64,000 bases of DNA from Trichomonas vaginalis G3 (GCF_026262505.1 NC_067207.1:15592082-15656081); one strand, 5' to 3'. Shown: positions 40,601 through 49,882, counted from the first letter of the stretch. Notes: generated from the letters alone by a model not told the origin. Numbers and translations are program-made.

Positions 40601-41244
40601 ACGATATCGGCTTCGGCGGCTTAGACCACATCATGGCTTCCGGCAAGAACTTCAACGTCCTTGTCTTCGATAACGAAGTCTACTCCAACACAGGCGGCCA
40701 GCAGTCCAAGGCCACAAACATCGGCGCTGTTGCACAGTTCGCAGCAAACGGCAAGGACACACCAAAGAAGGACCTCGCCTGGATGATGATGAACTACGGC
40801 AACTGCTACGTCGCACAGTGCGCATTCGGCAACCAGAAGGAGATGAACCACTTCATCAAGTGCCTCAAGGAAGCCGAAGATTTCAACGGACCATCCCTCA
40901 TCGTCTGCTACTGCAACTGCATCTTGCACCACATCCGCGGCGCTCTCGGTGCTGGCGGTAAGGGAGGCATCACTGCTCAGCGCCTCGCCGTCGACTCCGG
41001 CTACTGGCCACTCTTCTCTTACGATCCACGTAGAGAGAAGGAAGGAAAGAACCCAATCGAGATGTTCTCAAGAACACCAGATGAGAAGAAGCTTGACGAA
41101 TTCCTCGATATGCAGGTCAGATACAACCAGCTTAAGAGACAGCACCCAGAGGAGTTCACAAAGATGAGATCTGAACTCCATAAGCAAGTAGTCCGTAGAT
41201 ACCAGAAGTATGTCAACCTTGCACGTGTTTTTGAAACAAAGTGA
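37603..41244 (+). CDS. PFOR: Pyruvate:ferredoxin oxidoreductase, hydrogenosomal
   Basis: The enzyme converts pyruvate, CoA and oxidised ferredoxin to acetyl-CoA, CO2 and reduced ferredoxin (EC 1.2.7.1), and in trichomonads it feeds hydrogenase. The 1213 residues include FLYPITPSTPMGD near the N-terminus, two 4Fe-4S motifs (CIQCNMCGATCP at 709; CVGCELCVNHCP at 768), the proximal cluster CEGC (840) and the thiamine pyrophosphate site GGDGWAYDIG (994) with NEVYSNTGGQ. The start (MTLNQTTRFASKL) resembles a short hydrogenosomal presequence. Codons mostly end in C or G, unlike the AT-rich neighbours, as expected for a very highly expressed trichomonad gene. The stop is TGA, and a small inverted-repeat element begins about 22 bases later. 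Confidence 0.98.
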   Translation: MTLNQTTRFASKLVPMDGNAAAAHVAYNMSEASFLYPITPSTPMGDQYDKWSCAGKKNIWDRVPIVRVLQSEAGAAGALHGAASVGTFTCTFTASQGLLLMIPNMLKTAGELWPTVFHVAARAVSTQALSIQGDHADVMCVKNTGFAMLCSSTIQEVMDLAAVSHMSTVDSEIPFVHFFEGFKLSHQIDSIEPITKEQMKQLMPFDKLNEIRRRALNPQHPIILGHSQGPDAYFQTVELANPYYDAIPKIVQNNFNKLAKLTGRQYKLFDYYGHPEATDVIVCMGAAAPVIKETIDFMAGDKVGLVIPHLFRPWSMEDFIRALPPTVKRISVLDRSKDPAAEAEPLFLDVAFTCKQLNHPAKVTGGRYGLASREFTPLHAKAVFDNMRKEKPIERFTVGITDDVTHLSLTPGKLPGFGPAKRSIQAIFWGLGGDGTIGANKAAIKAAIDVMGMHAQGNFSYSADKSNSLTRSYLRFDSKPITAQYTILEAQFVGCTLPAYVTKYPMADKLAPNGSFFLNCPWDTVELLEKNLPAKFRRQLAKKNARLFVCDATAVAEKCGMHGKISTIVQACFYQLSGLLGEDWLKVTDKWIEKEFSRLGEKVVNNNKLSAREGVKALKEIKIPASWAEAVDAPGAFKDHNFISFLEEKTHEKPKVVSDVIEPCVATAGAGLPVSAFQPCLGGVSPLGTCSWLKKGLSPRMPLWDEKKCIQCNMCGATCPHSVIRPYLLDQQEVKNIPKELKDLSLLDAKGADVKGFKYRIEVSPYDCVGCELCVNHCPAGALSMTEIRSEKGMKRATHHNDMFIWLNDKCKNHGDVIKNKFNIRGSQFQKPMIEFPGSCEGCSETMITKIITQLFGKRMVIANTSGCSSVWGGAFPRIPFITDENGRGPAWARSLFEDNAEFGYGQAVGMELRRCHLKDDVDDFLKDQKKCAKVSKELVDLLKKWSDKWLDGDKSLRLEQPILKAIKENMNDDLKRIVENNDLWVKPSNWILGGDGWAYDIGFGGLDHIMASGKNFNVLVFDNEVYSNTGGQQSKATNIGAVAQFAANGKDTPKKDLAWMMMNYGNCYVAQCAFGNQKEMNHFIKCLKEAEDFNGPSLIVCYCNCILHHIRGALGAGGKGGITAQRLAVDSGYWPLFSYDPRREKEGKNPIEMFSRTPDEKKLDEFLDMQVRYNQLKRQHPEEFTKMRSELHKQVVRRYQKYVNLARVFETK

Positions 41245-41265
41245 AAGTAGGTTTTGAGTTTATTT

Positions 41266-41930
41266 TAAGGGTGCACCCGTATGTACGTTTATTTGAGAGG
41301 AGGAGGATTATATTTTTGAAAGGGTGAAACATTATGAATATGTTAATTATATAATAATATGTATTATTATAAAAAAGAAAAAATAAAGCACGTTAAAATT
41401 TTTCTTTCTTGATTTTTTACAAAATCTACTTAGAATTATGCAAAATATGACTAAATAATTATAAATTTCAAGTTAAATTTTAATTTTGATAAATAATTTA
41501 AATTTCAAAATATCAAGTTCAGTTCGACTATGTATGTAGTAATTCCTCAATAAAGTGCCAAAACCCTATTAAAATATATGAACATTTTCAACATTTTAAT
41601 GTTTTTATTTAAAAATTTGATGGAATATGAGCTTCAAACAATTATTATGTAAATAAAAATAATTAAATATATGTATTTATTCGTATTACAACCGTAGTAA
41701 GTCGATTCTTCCTTTCTTCTACTGAGGTTTGAATTTGATTTCGAATTGTAAAGAGATTCAAAGGGAAAATACTAGCGGATAAAAACTACCTCCATGAAAG
41801 AGTCATAATGGAGTCAAGTTGTATTTTTTGATATTTTTTGCTTTTCGAGCCTAAATAGGTAGCCAAGATAATGCCTAAAAATAAGGTTCTAAATTCTGAA
41901 GTTTACATGATCCTCTCGTGTGCACCCTTA
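41266..41930. mobile_element. Non-autonomous TA-flanked inverted-repeat element (about 660 bp)
   Basis: The left end TTAAGGGTGCACCCG and right end CGTGTGCACCCTTAA are inverted repeats differing at one base, with TA (or TTAA) at both ends. The interior is AT-rich and non-coding. This fits a MITE-like relic of a Tc1/mariner-type (TA) or piggyBac-type (TTAA) transposon. It forms most of the space between PFOR and BUB3, so the PFOR transcript probably ends near or inside it. Confidence 0.7.
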
Positions 41931-41968
41931 AAAAGTAAAGCTTTTCTTTAAAAAATTTATTATTTTTT

Positions 41969-41973
41969 TCATT
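41969..41973 (+). promoter_or_regulatory. Initiator (TCATT) of BUB3
   Basis: TCATT matches the trichomonad initiator, with the transcript start 8 bases before the ATG, a typical very short leader. Confidence 0.65.
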
Positions 41974-41978
41974 TTATA

Positions 41979-42950
41979 ATGTTTCAGGAAATTAATATTC
42001 CATCTGATGATGGAATTTCTTCCCTCCATTTTCTGCCTGAAACTGGTGAACAACTTTGCGTAACAGCATGGAGTGGAAATTTAACTATATATTCGTTAGA
42101 AAACTTAGAAAAAATTTTCGAAACAAAATTTCCTTCACCATTGCTCTGTTCTACATGGTCCGATGATCAGAATGTAGTCTGTGGAGCAGCAGATGGCAAA
42201 CTTTACACAAAAAACGGCCAAATTCTACAAAAACATACTCAAGGAGTTTGTTCTGTTGGATTTATTAAGGCAGTAGACGTCTTCTTTTCTGCTTCTTGGG
42301 ATGGTTACGTACATTTCTGGTTCCCAGGTGATGAAGAACCATTACATTCTCATAATGTTGGTCAAAAAATAGTCGCAGCTTGCTCAAACAGCAATCACGT
42401 AGTAATTTGTACAGCAAAGAATACAGTCGTAATACTAGATCTTACAAAACCAGAAGCAATTACAGTCGAACAAAGAATATCTTCTTTACAAATGCAAATA
42501 CGAGCAATCTGTCCATCATATCCCGAAGAATATGGTTGGGCAGTATCATCAATAGACGGGCGCGTAGCAATAGAGTACTTCGGAGACCTAAAAAGCCAAG
42601 CACAAAGATTTGCTTTTCATTCTCACAGAAAGGAAGAAGAAGAGAAGACAATTGTTTACCCAATCAACGCTTTATGCTTCCATCCTAAGGAAGGAACCCT
42701 TGTTTCAGGCTGCAGTGGCGGAATGGTGAATTTCTGGGATTTGAAAAACAAAAACAAGCTACAACCAATTCCTTTCCAATTCGAAACATCTGTTTCTGCA
42801 TTAGAATTCTCTCCGGATGGAAATTTCCTTGCAATTGCTTCTTCTTACATGTTTGACAAGGGAAACATCGAACATCCATCAGATAGACTCATAATATACA
42901 AAGTGACAGATGAAAACATCAAATCAGTCAAACAAGATGAAAATAATTGA
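41979..42950 (+). CDS. BUB3: BUB3-like WD40 spindle-checkpoint protein
   Basis: The 323 residues form a WD40 propeller with the usual BUB3 length. Diagnostic stretches are SSIDGRVAIEYF, RFAFHSHR, YPINALCFHP, SGGMVNFWDL and the ending FLAIASSYMFDKG ... HPSDRLIIY. BUB3 brings BUB1 and BUBR1/Mad3 to kinetochores. RAE1 is the nearest alternative, but VAIEYF and the YP-NAL-FHP stretch favour BUB3. The ATG follows an initiator motif by 8 bases. No breaks are seen. Confidence 0.9.
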   Translation: MFQEINIPSDDGISSLHFLPETGEQLCVTAWSGNLTIYSLENLEKIFETKFPSPLLCSTWSDDQNVVCGAADGKLYTKNGQILQKHTQGVCSVGFIKAVDVFFSASWDGYVHFWFPGDEEPLHSHNVGQKIVAACSNSNHVVICTAKNTVVILDLTKPEAITVEQRISSLQMQIRAICPSYPEEYGWAVSSIDGRVAIEYFGDLKSQAQRFAFHSHRKEEEEKTIVYPINALCFHPKEGTLVSGCSGGMVNFWDLKNKNKLQPIPFQFETSVSALEFSPDGNFLAIASSYMFDKGNIEHPSDRLIIYKVTDENIKSVKQDENN

Positions 42951-43238
42951 CAAAATACAGAAATTTCAAAAAATTTTATTTAATTGATTCTTCAAATCAT
43001 CATTTTCCATCATTGCCATTAATATCCTACTCTTGATGAATCGAATATTTGCTTGCAACAAGTTTTTAGAATAGATTTTTAATTCTTCCAAAATATTTCT
43101 TTCACAGAAGGGAATTCTCTTACACATTGACATTCTTAGTATAATTACTGTTAATTTTACTGTTAAAATGAATAAACAATTAATATTGACTTTAATTTTT
43201 TTTCACAGTTTTCTTTTTGGAACTTTTAATTGGAGTTT

Positions 43239-44186
43239 TGTTGCATGCTAAGTTCGGTCAACGATAGAAATTGAGTGGAAATTAATCGTCGAGGAAGTAC
43301 GATTATGTAAAGTAAAAAAATGTTGTGGGATTTTTAATATTATATATTATTTTATAATAAAATTTTTTTGAGTCATTTTAAGAAGCACATATAATTTTTT
43401 GAATTTAAAAATTAAAGTAGTGTCAAACGAATTTATCACTTAATTTAATACTCAGATTTCTTAAAATTAATGAAAAAAAGGTTTTCTGAGAACTTTTGAG
43501 AATGGTTTTCAAATTCCATTATTGAAAATATATAGGTATTGTATGAAATTCAAACTCTATATTTATTAAAATTCTAAATTTTTAATAAAATAACTTTTCA
43601 GAGGAATATGATTTTGAATGGTTGATTAATAAGTATAAAAATGTCTACGATTTTAAGGAGGGAATTGTTCCTTATGAGGTATACATCATAACTATATACC
43701 TCATAAGGAACAATTCCCTCTTGATAGCTGGGAAACTTTCTCTGAATAACTTATCATTTGGAGAAAGTTTCCCAGCTATCTATTAGAAACTAAAGGCTGT
43801 GAGGCACTAATATATAATCAGTGCCTCATAGCCTTTAGTTTGTTATTAAAAACGAGAAAACTTGTTCGAAATGATAAACAATTTCGAACAAGTTTTCTCA
43901 TTTTAAGGAGGGAATTGTTCCTTATGAGGTATACATCATAACTATATACCTCATAAGGAACAATTCCCTCTTGATATCCTGGATATTTTTGAATATATTT
44001 TTTTAATTAAAGTTCTCAAAAGTATTATCAAAAGTGATTTTTAAAAATATCTCCAATTAATTAACTAATTAAAAGTATTATATTTTTAAAATTAAATAGT
44101 TTTTCAATTTTTTTGAAGGAATTGAGATACTTCCCACGACAATAAAATTGAGAGGTTTACATTATGACTGATCTTAGCATGCAACA
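43239..44186. mobile_element. Inverted-repeat element (948 bp) carrying five hairpins
   Basis: The ends TGTTGCATGCTAAG (43239-43252) and CTTAGCATGCAACA (44173-44186) are perfect inverted repeats. Weaker matches continue inward (TC-GTCA, then GTCG-GG-AAGTA on each side). GTTT flanks both ends and may be a 4-base target duplication. The interior is non-coding and holds a block of hairpins. The family is not recognised; it looks like a non-autonomous DNA transposon. Confidence 0.7.
43651..43976. repeat. Cluster of five near-perfect hairpins
   Basis: Five stems follow one another: 43658-43683/43695-43720 (26 bp, 11-base loop), 43723-43742/43761-43780 (20 bp), 43787-43808/43820-43841 (22 bp, one G-T pair), 43854-43872/43881-43899 (19 bp) and 43908-43933/43945-43970. 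The last is an exact copy of the first within a 76-bp direct repeat spaced 250 bp apart. The others differ in sequence. Confidence 0.92.
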
Positions 44187-44353
44187 GTTTTTCTTTTCAG
44201 TAATGTACCCATAGTATGTACGTAGCATTTAATTAGCTGGCAGATTTTGAAAGGTTTAATTCCCGGCCCAAATTAAAAATTACCTTTGCAATGTATAAGT
44301 AATAATTTCACGATCATGAGTTTCTTACATTTTTGATAGTTTTATTTTCATAA

Positions 44354-44902
44354 CATTACATTATATATTTTCCAGAGTTGAACACATCAATAGCCAAACG
44401 ACCTTCTAGAAAATTCACTGCAGAAGATGACGTTCTCATCCTATCATTGTTTCACAGGTATGAAAACAATCCACAGTTTGCTTTAGAGAAGCTACAGTTG
44501 ATCTTTAAAGATAAACACAGTAGAAAAGCTATTCAAGAGAGATTTAGATCATTTTTGGGTAGGAATCCAGAACCATTCACAGAAGAGGAAGACAAGTACA
44601 TACTTCATGCTCATCAAAAGATGCATAATAAATAGTCAGAAATTGCTAAATCACTTTCTACAAATAGATCAGGATAGCAAGTCAAAATCAGATATTCCCA
44701 ATTACTAAAGAAGAAACAAGTTAATATCCAACCTGAACCACCTGAACCTTCAAAAACGGAAACAATTCATTTTGATTTGGGTGGAATTGATCAACACGAA
44801 ACATGTACCTTCCTAATTCCTTCTGATTCAGGTGGAACTAGTGTAGTTGCAGAGTTTCAAATACCAGGAACATTCGAACAAAATATATTCTCCGAAATAT
44901 AG
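44354..44902 (+). pseudogene. Myb-like DNA-binding protein, pseudogene
   Basis: The frame encodes RKFTAEDDVLILSLFHRYEN and later EPFTEEEDKYILHAHQKMHNK, the two-repeat Myb/SANT style common in trichomonad Myb proteins. It has no ATG at its start (the open frame begins after a TAA at 44351). Two in-frame TAG codons interrupt it at 44633 and 44675; the first falls where the second repeat's tryptophan would stand. The remainder (SEIAKSLSTNRSG, QVKIRYSQLLKKKQ and an acidic tail) continues in the same frame to a TAG at 44900. Trichomonad Myb proteins bind promoters; this copy is probably dead. Confidence 0.8.
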
Positions 44903-45179
44903 ATACAATTAGGTTTTAATAGGACTAACATTATTACTTTTACATTTGTTATAGTATTTAATAATATCTTAGCATTAACATTTGGTTTTGTTTGTAAAAA
45001 ATTCGGTATTATTTCTAATTTATGCTGTTTAATCAACGAACACACCATTTTCCCATAAAAAGATAAATACACACTTGCAGCAAAGATAATTGATTAATTA
45101 TATCAAATTTTTGTAAGCTTAGTTGTAATTATATAATTTTCATAGAATAGTTTATTTATTATACAAAATATAATGCACG

Positions 45180-46086
45180 TTACTTAATTTCTATGGACTC
45201 TACCATTTCATCCCAATCTTCCCAATTTGCAAAGAATGCTCTTGTCTGGTTAATCATAGGAACAGGAGCTGTATCAGAAGCAGTTTGTCCTCCATTGTTT
45301 CTGATGGAATCATCTGCACCATTAGATAATAAAATCTTTGCAACATTAAAATGGGAATTTGCAATGGCATAATGAAGTGGCGTTGAGCCAGTATTATCTT
45401 GAGCATTAACATTAGCTCCGAAGCTAATCAAAGCATTTGCAAAATTAAAGGCATTTAATTTTGCAGCAATATGCAAAGGCGTTGTGCCATCTTTTGCTGC
45501 ACAGTCTATATCAGCACCAGATAATAACAGCGGATCTATCACAGATGACAAAGATGCTGATGCAGCATAGTGAATTGCATTATAGCCATTTTCAGTTTTA
45601 GCATCTGCATCAACTCCTGAAGCTAAAAGAGCTAAAATAACATCAGCACTTCCATTCATCGCAGCTAAGTGAAGAGGCGTTTGAAAATAAAATTATAAAA
45701 GATATCATCATTTGCAATACTTGCATCTGCCCCATTTTTAAGAAGAACGTCAACAGCTGATCTATGCTTATTCGCAGCAGCACAATGAAGTGGAGTCCAG
45801 TTCTAAATTAAAAAAGAACGTCTAATGTTCTACAATTTATATCAATCTTACCTAAAAAGAATGTTATGCAAGTTAGACTACCATATGCGGCTGCCAGATG
45901 CAGTAAAGTGAGATTTTTTCTCCATTTACCGCAAATAGGGAAGTCTGCAACTATTGGCGGTTCGCCTTTAATAGCCTTCTTGACTTCATCAAGATTGCTG
46001 GATATAACAAATTTGATAATTTGATCGATTGAAGGATCCTTGCTCATTTTCAAAATATATTGAGGGGGAATAACTTTTCCTCTCAT
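45180..46086 (-). CDS. Ankyrin-repeat protein, frame interrupted by two 17-base inserts
   Basis: The gene encodes six or more ankyrin repeats (LTLLHLAAAYG; NWTPLHCAAANKH; TPLHLAAMNGSA; NAIHYAASAS; TTPLHIAAKLN; STPLHYAIANSH) and an acidic end (WEDWDEMVESIEIK). The continuous frames are 45808-46086 and 45180-45659. Between them coding sequence is clear, but the frame changes at two AT-rich stretches, 45803-45819 and 45687-45703, each 17 bases over the ankyrin spacing and both just before a TPLH. The first begins GT and ends AG, so a very short intron is possible. Otherwise the gene is a young pseudogene. Ankyrin proteins bind other proteins; the partner is unknown. Confidence 0.75.
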
Positions 46087-46422
46087 TTTTTTTGATATTA
46101 TAAAATCCTATTCCTATTATTTTGAAGATCAAAAGAATCAAAATTTCCAAGCTGACTTTTTCAATAATTGAGGGAAAAAATCACGCGAAAACTTGTAATT
46201 TCGGACATTTTCTAAGATGATTCAATATAAATGATTATATTAATATCCTCATATCAAACTAATGAATCTTTACGAGAATTTCATGCAGAATGTGAATACA
46301 CATTTAATGAATTTCTTCACATTTGTTTTTGACATTTTTTTCAAACTTGTTCCTCAGTGTTAATTTAGCACATGTGAGTAGCCATACCAATATCTGATAT
46401 ATTAGAGTGAATTAAACCATAA
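46087..46422. other. Intergenic, nothing recognised
   Basis: A short AT-rich gap separates the divergent ankyrin and glycine-rich genes. No clear initiator, repeat or RNA gene is seen. Confidence 0.4.
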
Positions 46423-47394
46423 TTGACATTAGCCTGTACTAAATATTATTCGCCGAGTTCCAGTGTTTATGATATATCTAAAAATGGTCATAATTCTGCG
46501 TGCTACATATTTTATGGAGTTAACAATGGAATTTATAAAACAAAATTTCGAAGAGGAAAATATCGAGTTGAGTTATGGGGAGCAAGTGCTGGGAATACAA
46601 TCGGTGCCGCATATAACTATCCCGGCGGAAAAGGTGGATATACTCGCGGAGATATTGAGTTGAAAGATGATACATATTTTACTTTTTATGTTGGGACAAA
46701 AGGGGGCAATACTGTTGCAGGATCGCCAGATGTTGGAACTGCAGGATTTAACGGTGGCGCTCCTGGTGCATATGATAATTTTAATCACGACGGCCCTTCT
46801 GCTGGATCAGGTGGATCCACTGATATGAGATATCGAAAAACTGCCACATACAATCCCACAATTTATGATCTAGGCGGGCATGGTGGTGGAATTAAAGGAA
46901 CCAAAGGTCAAATTCCATCCGGTTCGCCCCTTTCTTTGACTAGTGCTGCCACGCAAACATATGGCTACCAAGTTTTCCAAGGTGGAAAAGGAGAAGACGG
47001 TAAATCTACAGCTGGAAGCGGCGGTGGTGGGTACTATGGTGGGCGTGGTGGATCTGTTTATCTTGTGGATGCGGCTGAATATACTTCGGGTGGAAGCGGA
47101 GGTAGCTCTTTTATTAGCGGCCACCCAGGCTGCATTGCGATGAATTCTCAAGGAAGCTCATTAGGAACTAGCATCCATCCTTCTGGATTCTTCTTCGAAA
47201 ATACTATAACAATCCAGGGAAATTCCGAAATCCCATCACCAACTTCAATCAACAGTGTTGAAGATGTCGGACATGTGGGAAATGGTTATGTACGAATTAC
47301 TGTTCTTGGCTCTATTTGTTTTAGATCTTGCAATATTGCTGTTTTTAACATAAGACATTTTCTCCTCATCCTTGAATTTATGTTCATTTGTTAG
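46423..47394 (+). CDS. Glycine-rich (ALK/LTK-like) surface protein, no ATG at its 5' end
   Basis: The frame opens after a TAA at 46420 and encodes YIFYGVNNGIYKTKFRRGKYR, then VELWGASAG, many Gly-rich segments (GGGGYYGGRGG, SGGSGGSSFISGHPG), the closing VGHVGNGYVRITVLG and a hydrophobic tail (IRHFLLILEFMFI). This is the full glycine-rich domain of trichomonad surface proteins. The first codon in the open frame is TTG and no ATG precedes the domain, so either an upstream exon or an unusual start is used, or the start has been lost. It is better preserved than the relative at 1455. The tail suggests membrane anchoring. Confidence 0.65.
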   Translation: MTLACTKYYSPSSSVYDISKNGHNSACYIFYGVNNGIYKTKFRRGKYRVELWGASAGNTIGAAYNYPGGKGGYTRGDIELKDDTYFTFYVGTKGGNTVAGSPDVGTAGFNGGAPGAYDNFNHDGPSAGSGGSTDMRYRKTATYNPTIYDLGGHGGGIKGTKGQIPSGSPLSLTSAATQTYGYQVFQGGKGEDGKSTAGSGGGGYYGGRGGSVYLVDAAEYTSGGSGGSSFISGHPGCIAMNSQGSSLGTSIHPSGFFFENTITIQGNSEIPSPTSINSVEDVGHVGNGYVRITVLGSICFRSCNIAVFNIRHFLLILEFMFIC

Positions 47395-47862
47395 TAAATT
47401 ATTTCGATTTCAAATCACATTATTTGTCCATTTGAAATGTTTTATAGTCAACGCAATGAATCCTGTTTTTAAATTGTTTAATTCATTAATAATATATTCA
47501 AAAGATGAAAGGACTATGCTTGACATCTAAAAATGGAATTAATATCTTTAATTATCTAATATGATGGATCATTAACAATAAGAAAGAGCAATATCATGAA
47601 ATGGTTATAGTTGAAACATATTGAAGAGGATGCCTTGATCAAGATTTAAAAAGATTTGCTATTCAAATCATAGACAATCTTTGCTAGTAATCGTATTTAT
47701 CAGGGTATTCTGGTAGAAATTCAAACGCTATCGGAAAAGCCTATCAAAGGGTTAGAAAACCTATAATTCTATATTTCGTCAGATTTTTGAGAGTATTTTT
47801 GCGTTCACTTGACATTAATTTACGATATAAATTTCCACCATTTATCATGATTTCATTTGATT

Positions 47863-48918
47863 TAAGGGTTTCGTTTTGCTAAAATTGTCACTTTTATAGC
47901 ATATTTGTTTTTGGATGTTTTGCGAAACCAAAAAAAAAACTATGATATACAATGTGTGTGTAAAGAAAATACTTTATTTACTAGTTAAAAAATCATTTGG
48001 TATTGATCAAGTTATTTTTTCTGGATAAAATATTATATGGATAATTGGATAGAAAATACAATTATATAATCTTGTACCTGGTTTAATTAAGCTAATTGTC
48101 ATCAGAAACTTGTAATTTTTATGAATTTCAGATTTTCTTTTCATTACTGCATTTCTTAATAGGTCAAGTTCTTATTTACGTTATAAAGTATGATATTTAC
48201 AAATATCAAGTTATCGTGTTTTTTGAGAAATTATGAGAAACAAACAAAAATGAAAAAGATAGGAATAGCAATGAATAGTGATGTGGGTATAGAAAATGTA
48301 AGAGATATGAATGCAAAGCAATCAGTATTTAGGATATTGACCATAGATTTCGAAAAAAAAATGCTGCATATTGAGCGAAAACTATGATTATATTATAAGG
48401 CTGTCATTTAAAGCATAATGAAACTATTCCCTTTTCATTTTAATCGAATAAGATAGTAAAGATTTTTGAATTAGCTAGAAACTGATGAGATGTTTTCACA
48501 AATCAGATTTTTAATCTCTATAATGCATAATTCACTCAATATCTCAATTTTGATATTGCGAGATATTTTTGCTATCGGTTTCGCAATTTTGACACAATAG
48601 CAAGAGGGTTCTATAAGCATTATTATCAACGTAGAATCTGAATATCATATCAGAAAATGTCGCAAATCTGACATTTACCCGACCAAATAGCAAAAATAAT
48701 TGAATACTTTTCGCGAAAACTTTAAAAATCGATAAAAATATGAAATATAGATATTAAAGAGACTTTTTATATAATATTCATAAAGATTTTCCAAAAATAT
48801 GATACCGCAAAATTAAAAAAGTGACGTCTTGAGTGGAGTCAAAGGTCGAAATTGCTAGCTAAATGTTTTTTTAGCGAAATTGCGTATTGTACGTTTTTTT
48901 CGCAAAACGAAACCCTTA
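47863..48918. mobile_element. Non-autonomous TA-flanked inverted-repeat element (about 1.05 kb)
   Basis: The left end TAAGGGTTTCGTTTTGC and right end GCAAAACGAAACCCTTA are perfect 17-base inverted repeats, with TA at each outer edge. The interior is AT-rich and has no readable transposase; a small frame at 48190 shows no family motif. The outermost AGGGT is shared with the element at 41266-41930, so both may belong to one TA-targeting superfamily. Confidence 0.75.
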
Positions 48919-49062
48919 TTTGATTCTCACAATCTCAGAATTTTAGATTACGCTCATCAATTGATCTCACCCAAATTTTGAGAAGATGATCTAAAATTTC
49001 ATCATAATGTAAACCTTTCAAATTTTGATATCGAAAAGCTGGTTCTAATTTTATATCATTTC

Positions 49063-49067
49063 TCATT
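49063..49067 (+). promoter_or_regulatory. Initiator (TCATT) of the reductase gene
   Basis: TCATT lies 5 bases (from its A) before the ATG at 49070. Another TCATT is at 49056. Both match the trichomonad initiator. Confidence 0.65.
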
Positions 49068-49069
49068 TG

Positions 49070-49882
49070 ATGATAGAAAACTACATCCTCGACTACTCAG
49101 GTCTAAAGGTATTCATGGCAACAATGTCCATTATTGGTGTCTTTGTCTTCATTGCCTTATACTTCATTAACGCCGGCTATGGCAAATTCGCCAGTAGATC
49201 ATGGGGACCAGCTATTCCGAACAAGTTAGCATGGATCTTAATGGAATGCCCAGTATTCATCGTTCTCTGCATCCTTTGGTACTTCTCTGAAAGAAGATTC
49301 CAGTTGATTTATCTCACATTCTTTATTATCTTCCAGATCCACTACTTCCAGAGATCATTCATCTTCCCATTCCTTCTTAAAGGCAAATCATACATGCCAA
49401 TCCTTATCATGCTCATGGGAGCTACATTCAACGTTTGCAACGGATATATCCAAGGCTGCTGGCTATTCTACACTGCACCAGAAGGATACTATACAAATGA
49501 ATGGTTCTGCACACCACAGTTCATCATTGGAACCATCATTTTCTTCACAGGAATGTTTATTAACATTCACTCAGACCATGTCATCAGAAACTTACGCAAA
49601 CCAGGTGATACAAAGCACTGCCTTCCAAACAAGGGTATGTACAGATTTGTAACATCCGCAAACTATCTCGGTGAAATTATCGAATGGTTTGGATATTTCA
49701 TATTGACATTATCACCAGCCGCTCTCGTATTTGTTTGGTTCACATTTGCTAATCTTGTCCCACGTGCTCACAAGATTTATGACCGTTATCTCAAGGAATT
49801 CGGAAAACCAGTCCTTGAAAAGAAGCGTATCTTCCCATTCAGGTCAGGTATGAGGGGCTTCCAGGGGCTGCGCCCCTTCTAG
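49070..49882 (+). CDS. Steroid 5-alpha-reductase family membrane enzyme, 3' end replaced by Polinton
   Basis: The protein has several membrane spans and the family signature: HYFQRSFIFPF, then FINIHSDHVIRNLRKPGD, and NYLGEIIEWFGYFILTLSP, ending YDRYLKEFGKPVLEKKRIFPF. Members reduce a carbon-carbon double bond with NADPH, in steroids, polyprenol or enoyl chains, at the ER; the substrate here is unknown. The ATG at 49070 follows an initiator by a few bases. After IFPF the frame enters Polinton copy 2 and ends 13 codons later (RSGMRGFQGLRPF). Family members normally end one to three residues after this motif, so the enzyme may be nearly complete. Confidence 0.88.
   Translation: MIENYILDYSGLKVFMATMSIIGVFVFIALYFINAGYGKFASRSWGPAIPNKLAWILMECPVFIVLCILWYFSERRFQLIYLTFFIIFQIHYFQRSFIFPFLLKGKSYMPILIMLMGATFNVCNGYIQGCWLFYTAPEGYYTNEWFCTPQFIIGTIIFFTGMFINIHSDHVIRNLRKPGDTKHCLPNKGMYRFVTSANYLGEIIEWFGYFILTLSPAALVFVWFTFANLVPRAHKIYDRYLKEFGKPVLEKKRIFPFRSGMRGFQGLRPF

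Noticed and set aside
38281-40932. Long antisense and alternate-frame reading frames within PFOR
   Set aside because: They are by-products of the C/G-ending codon bias of PFOR and show no domain.
48190-48387. Possible transposase fragment in the TA-flanked element
   Set aside because: No catalytic motif or helix-turn-helix pattern could be seen.
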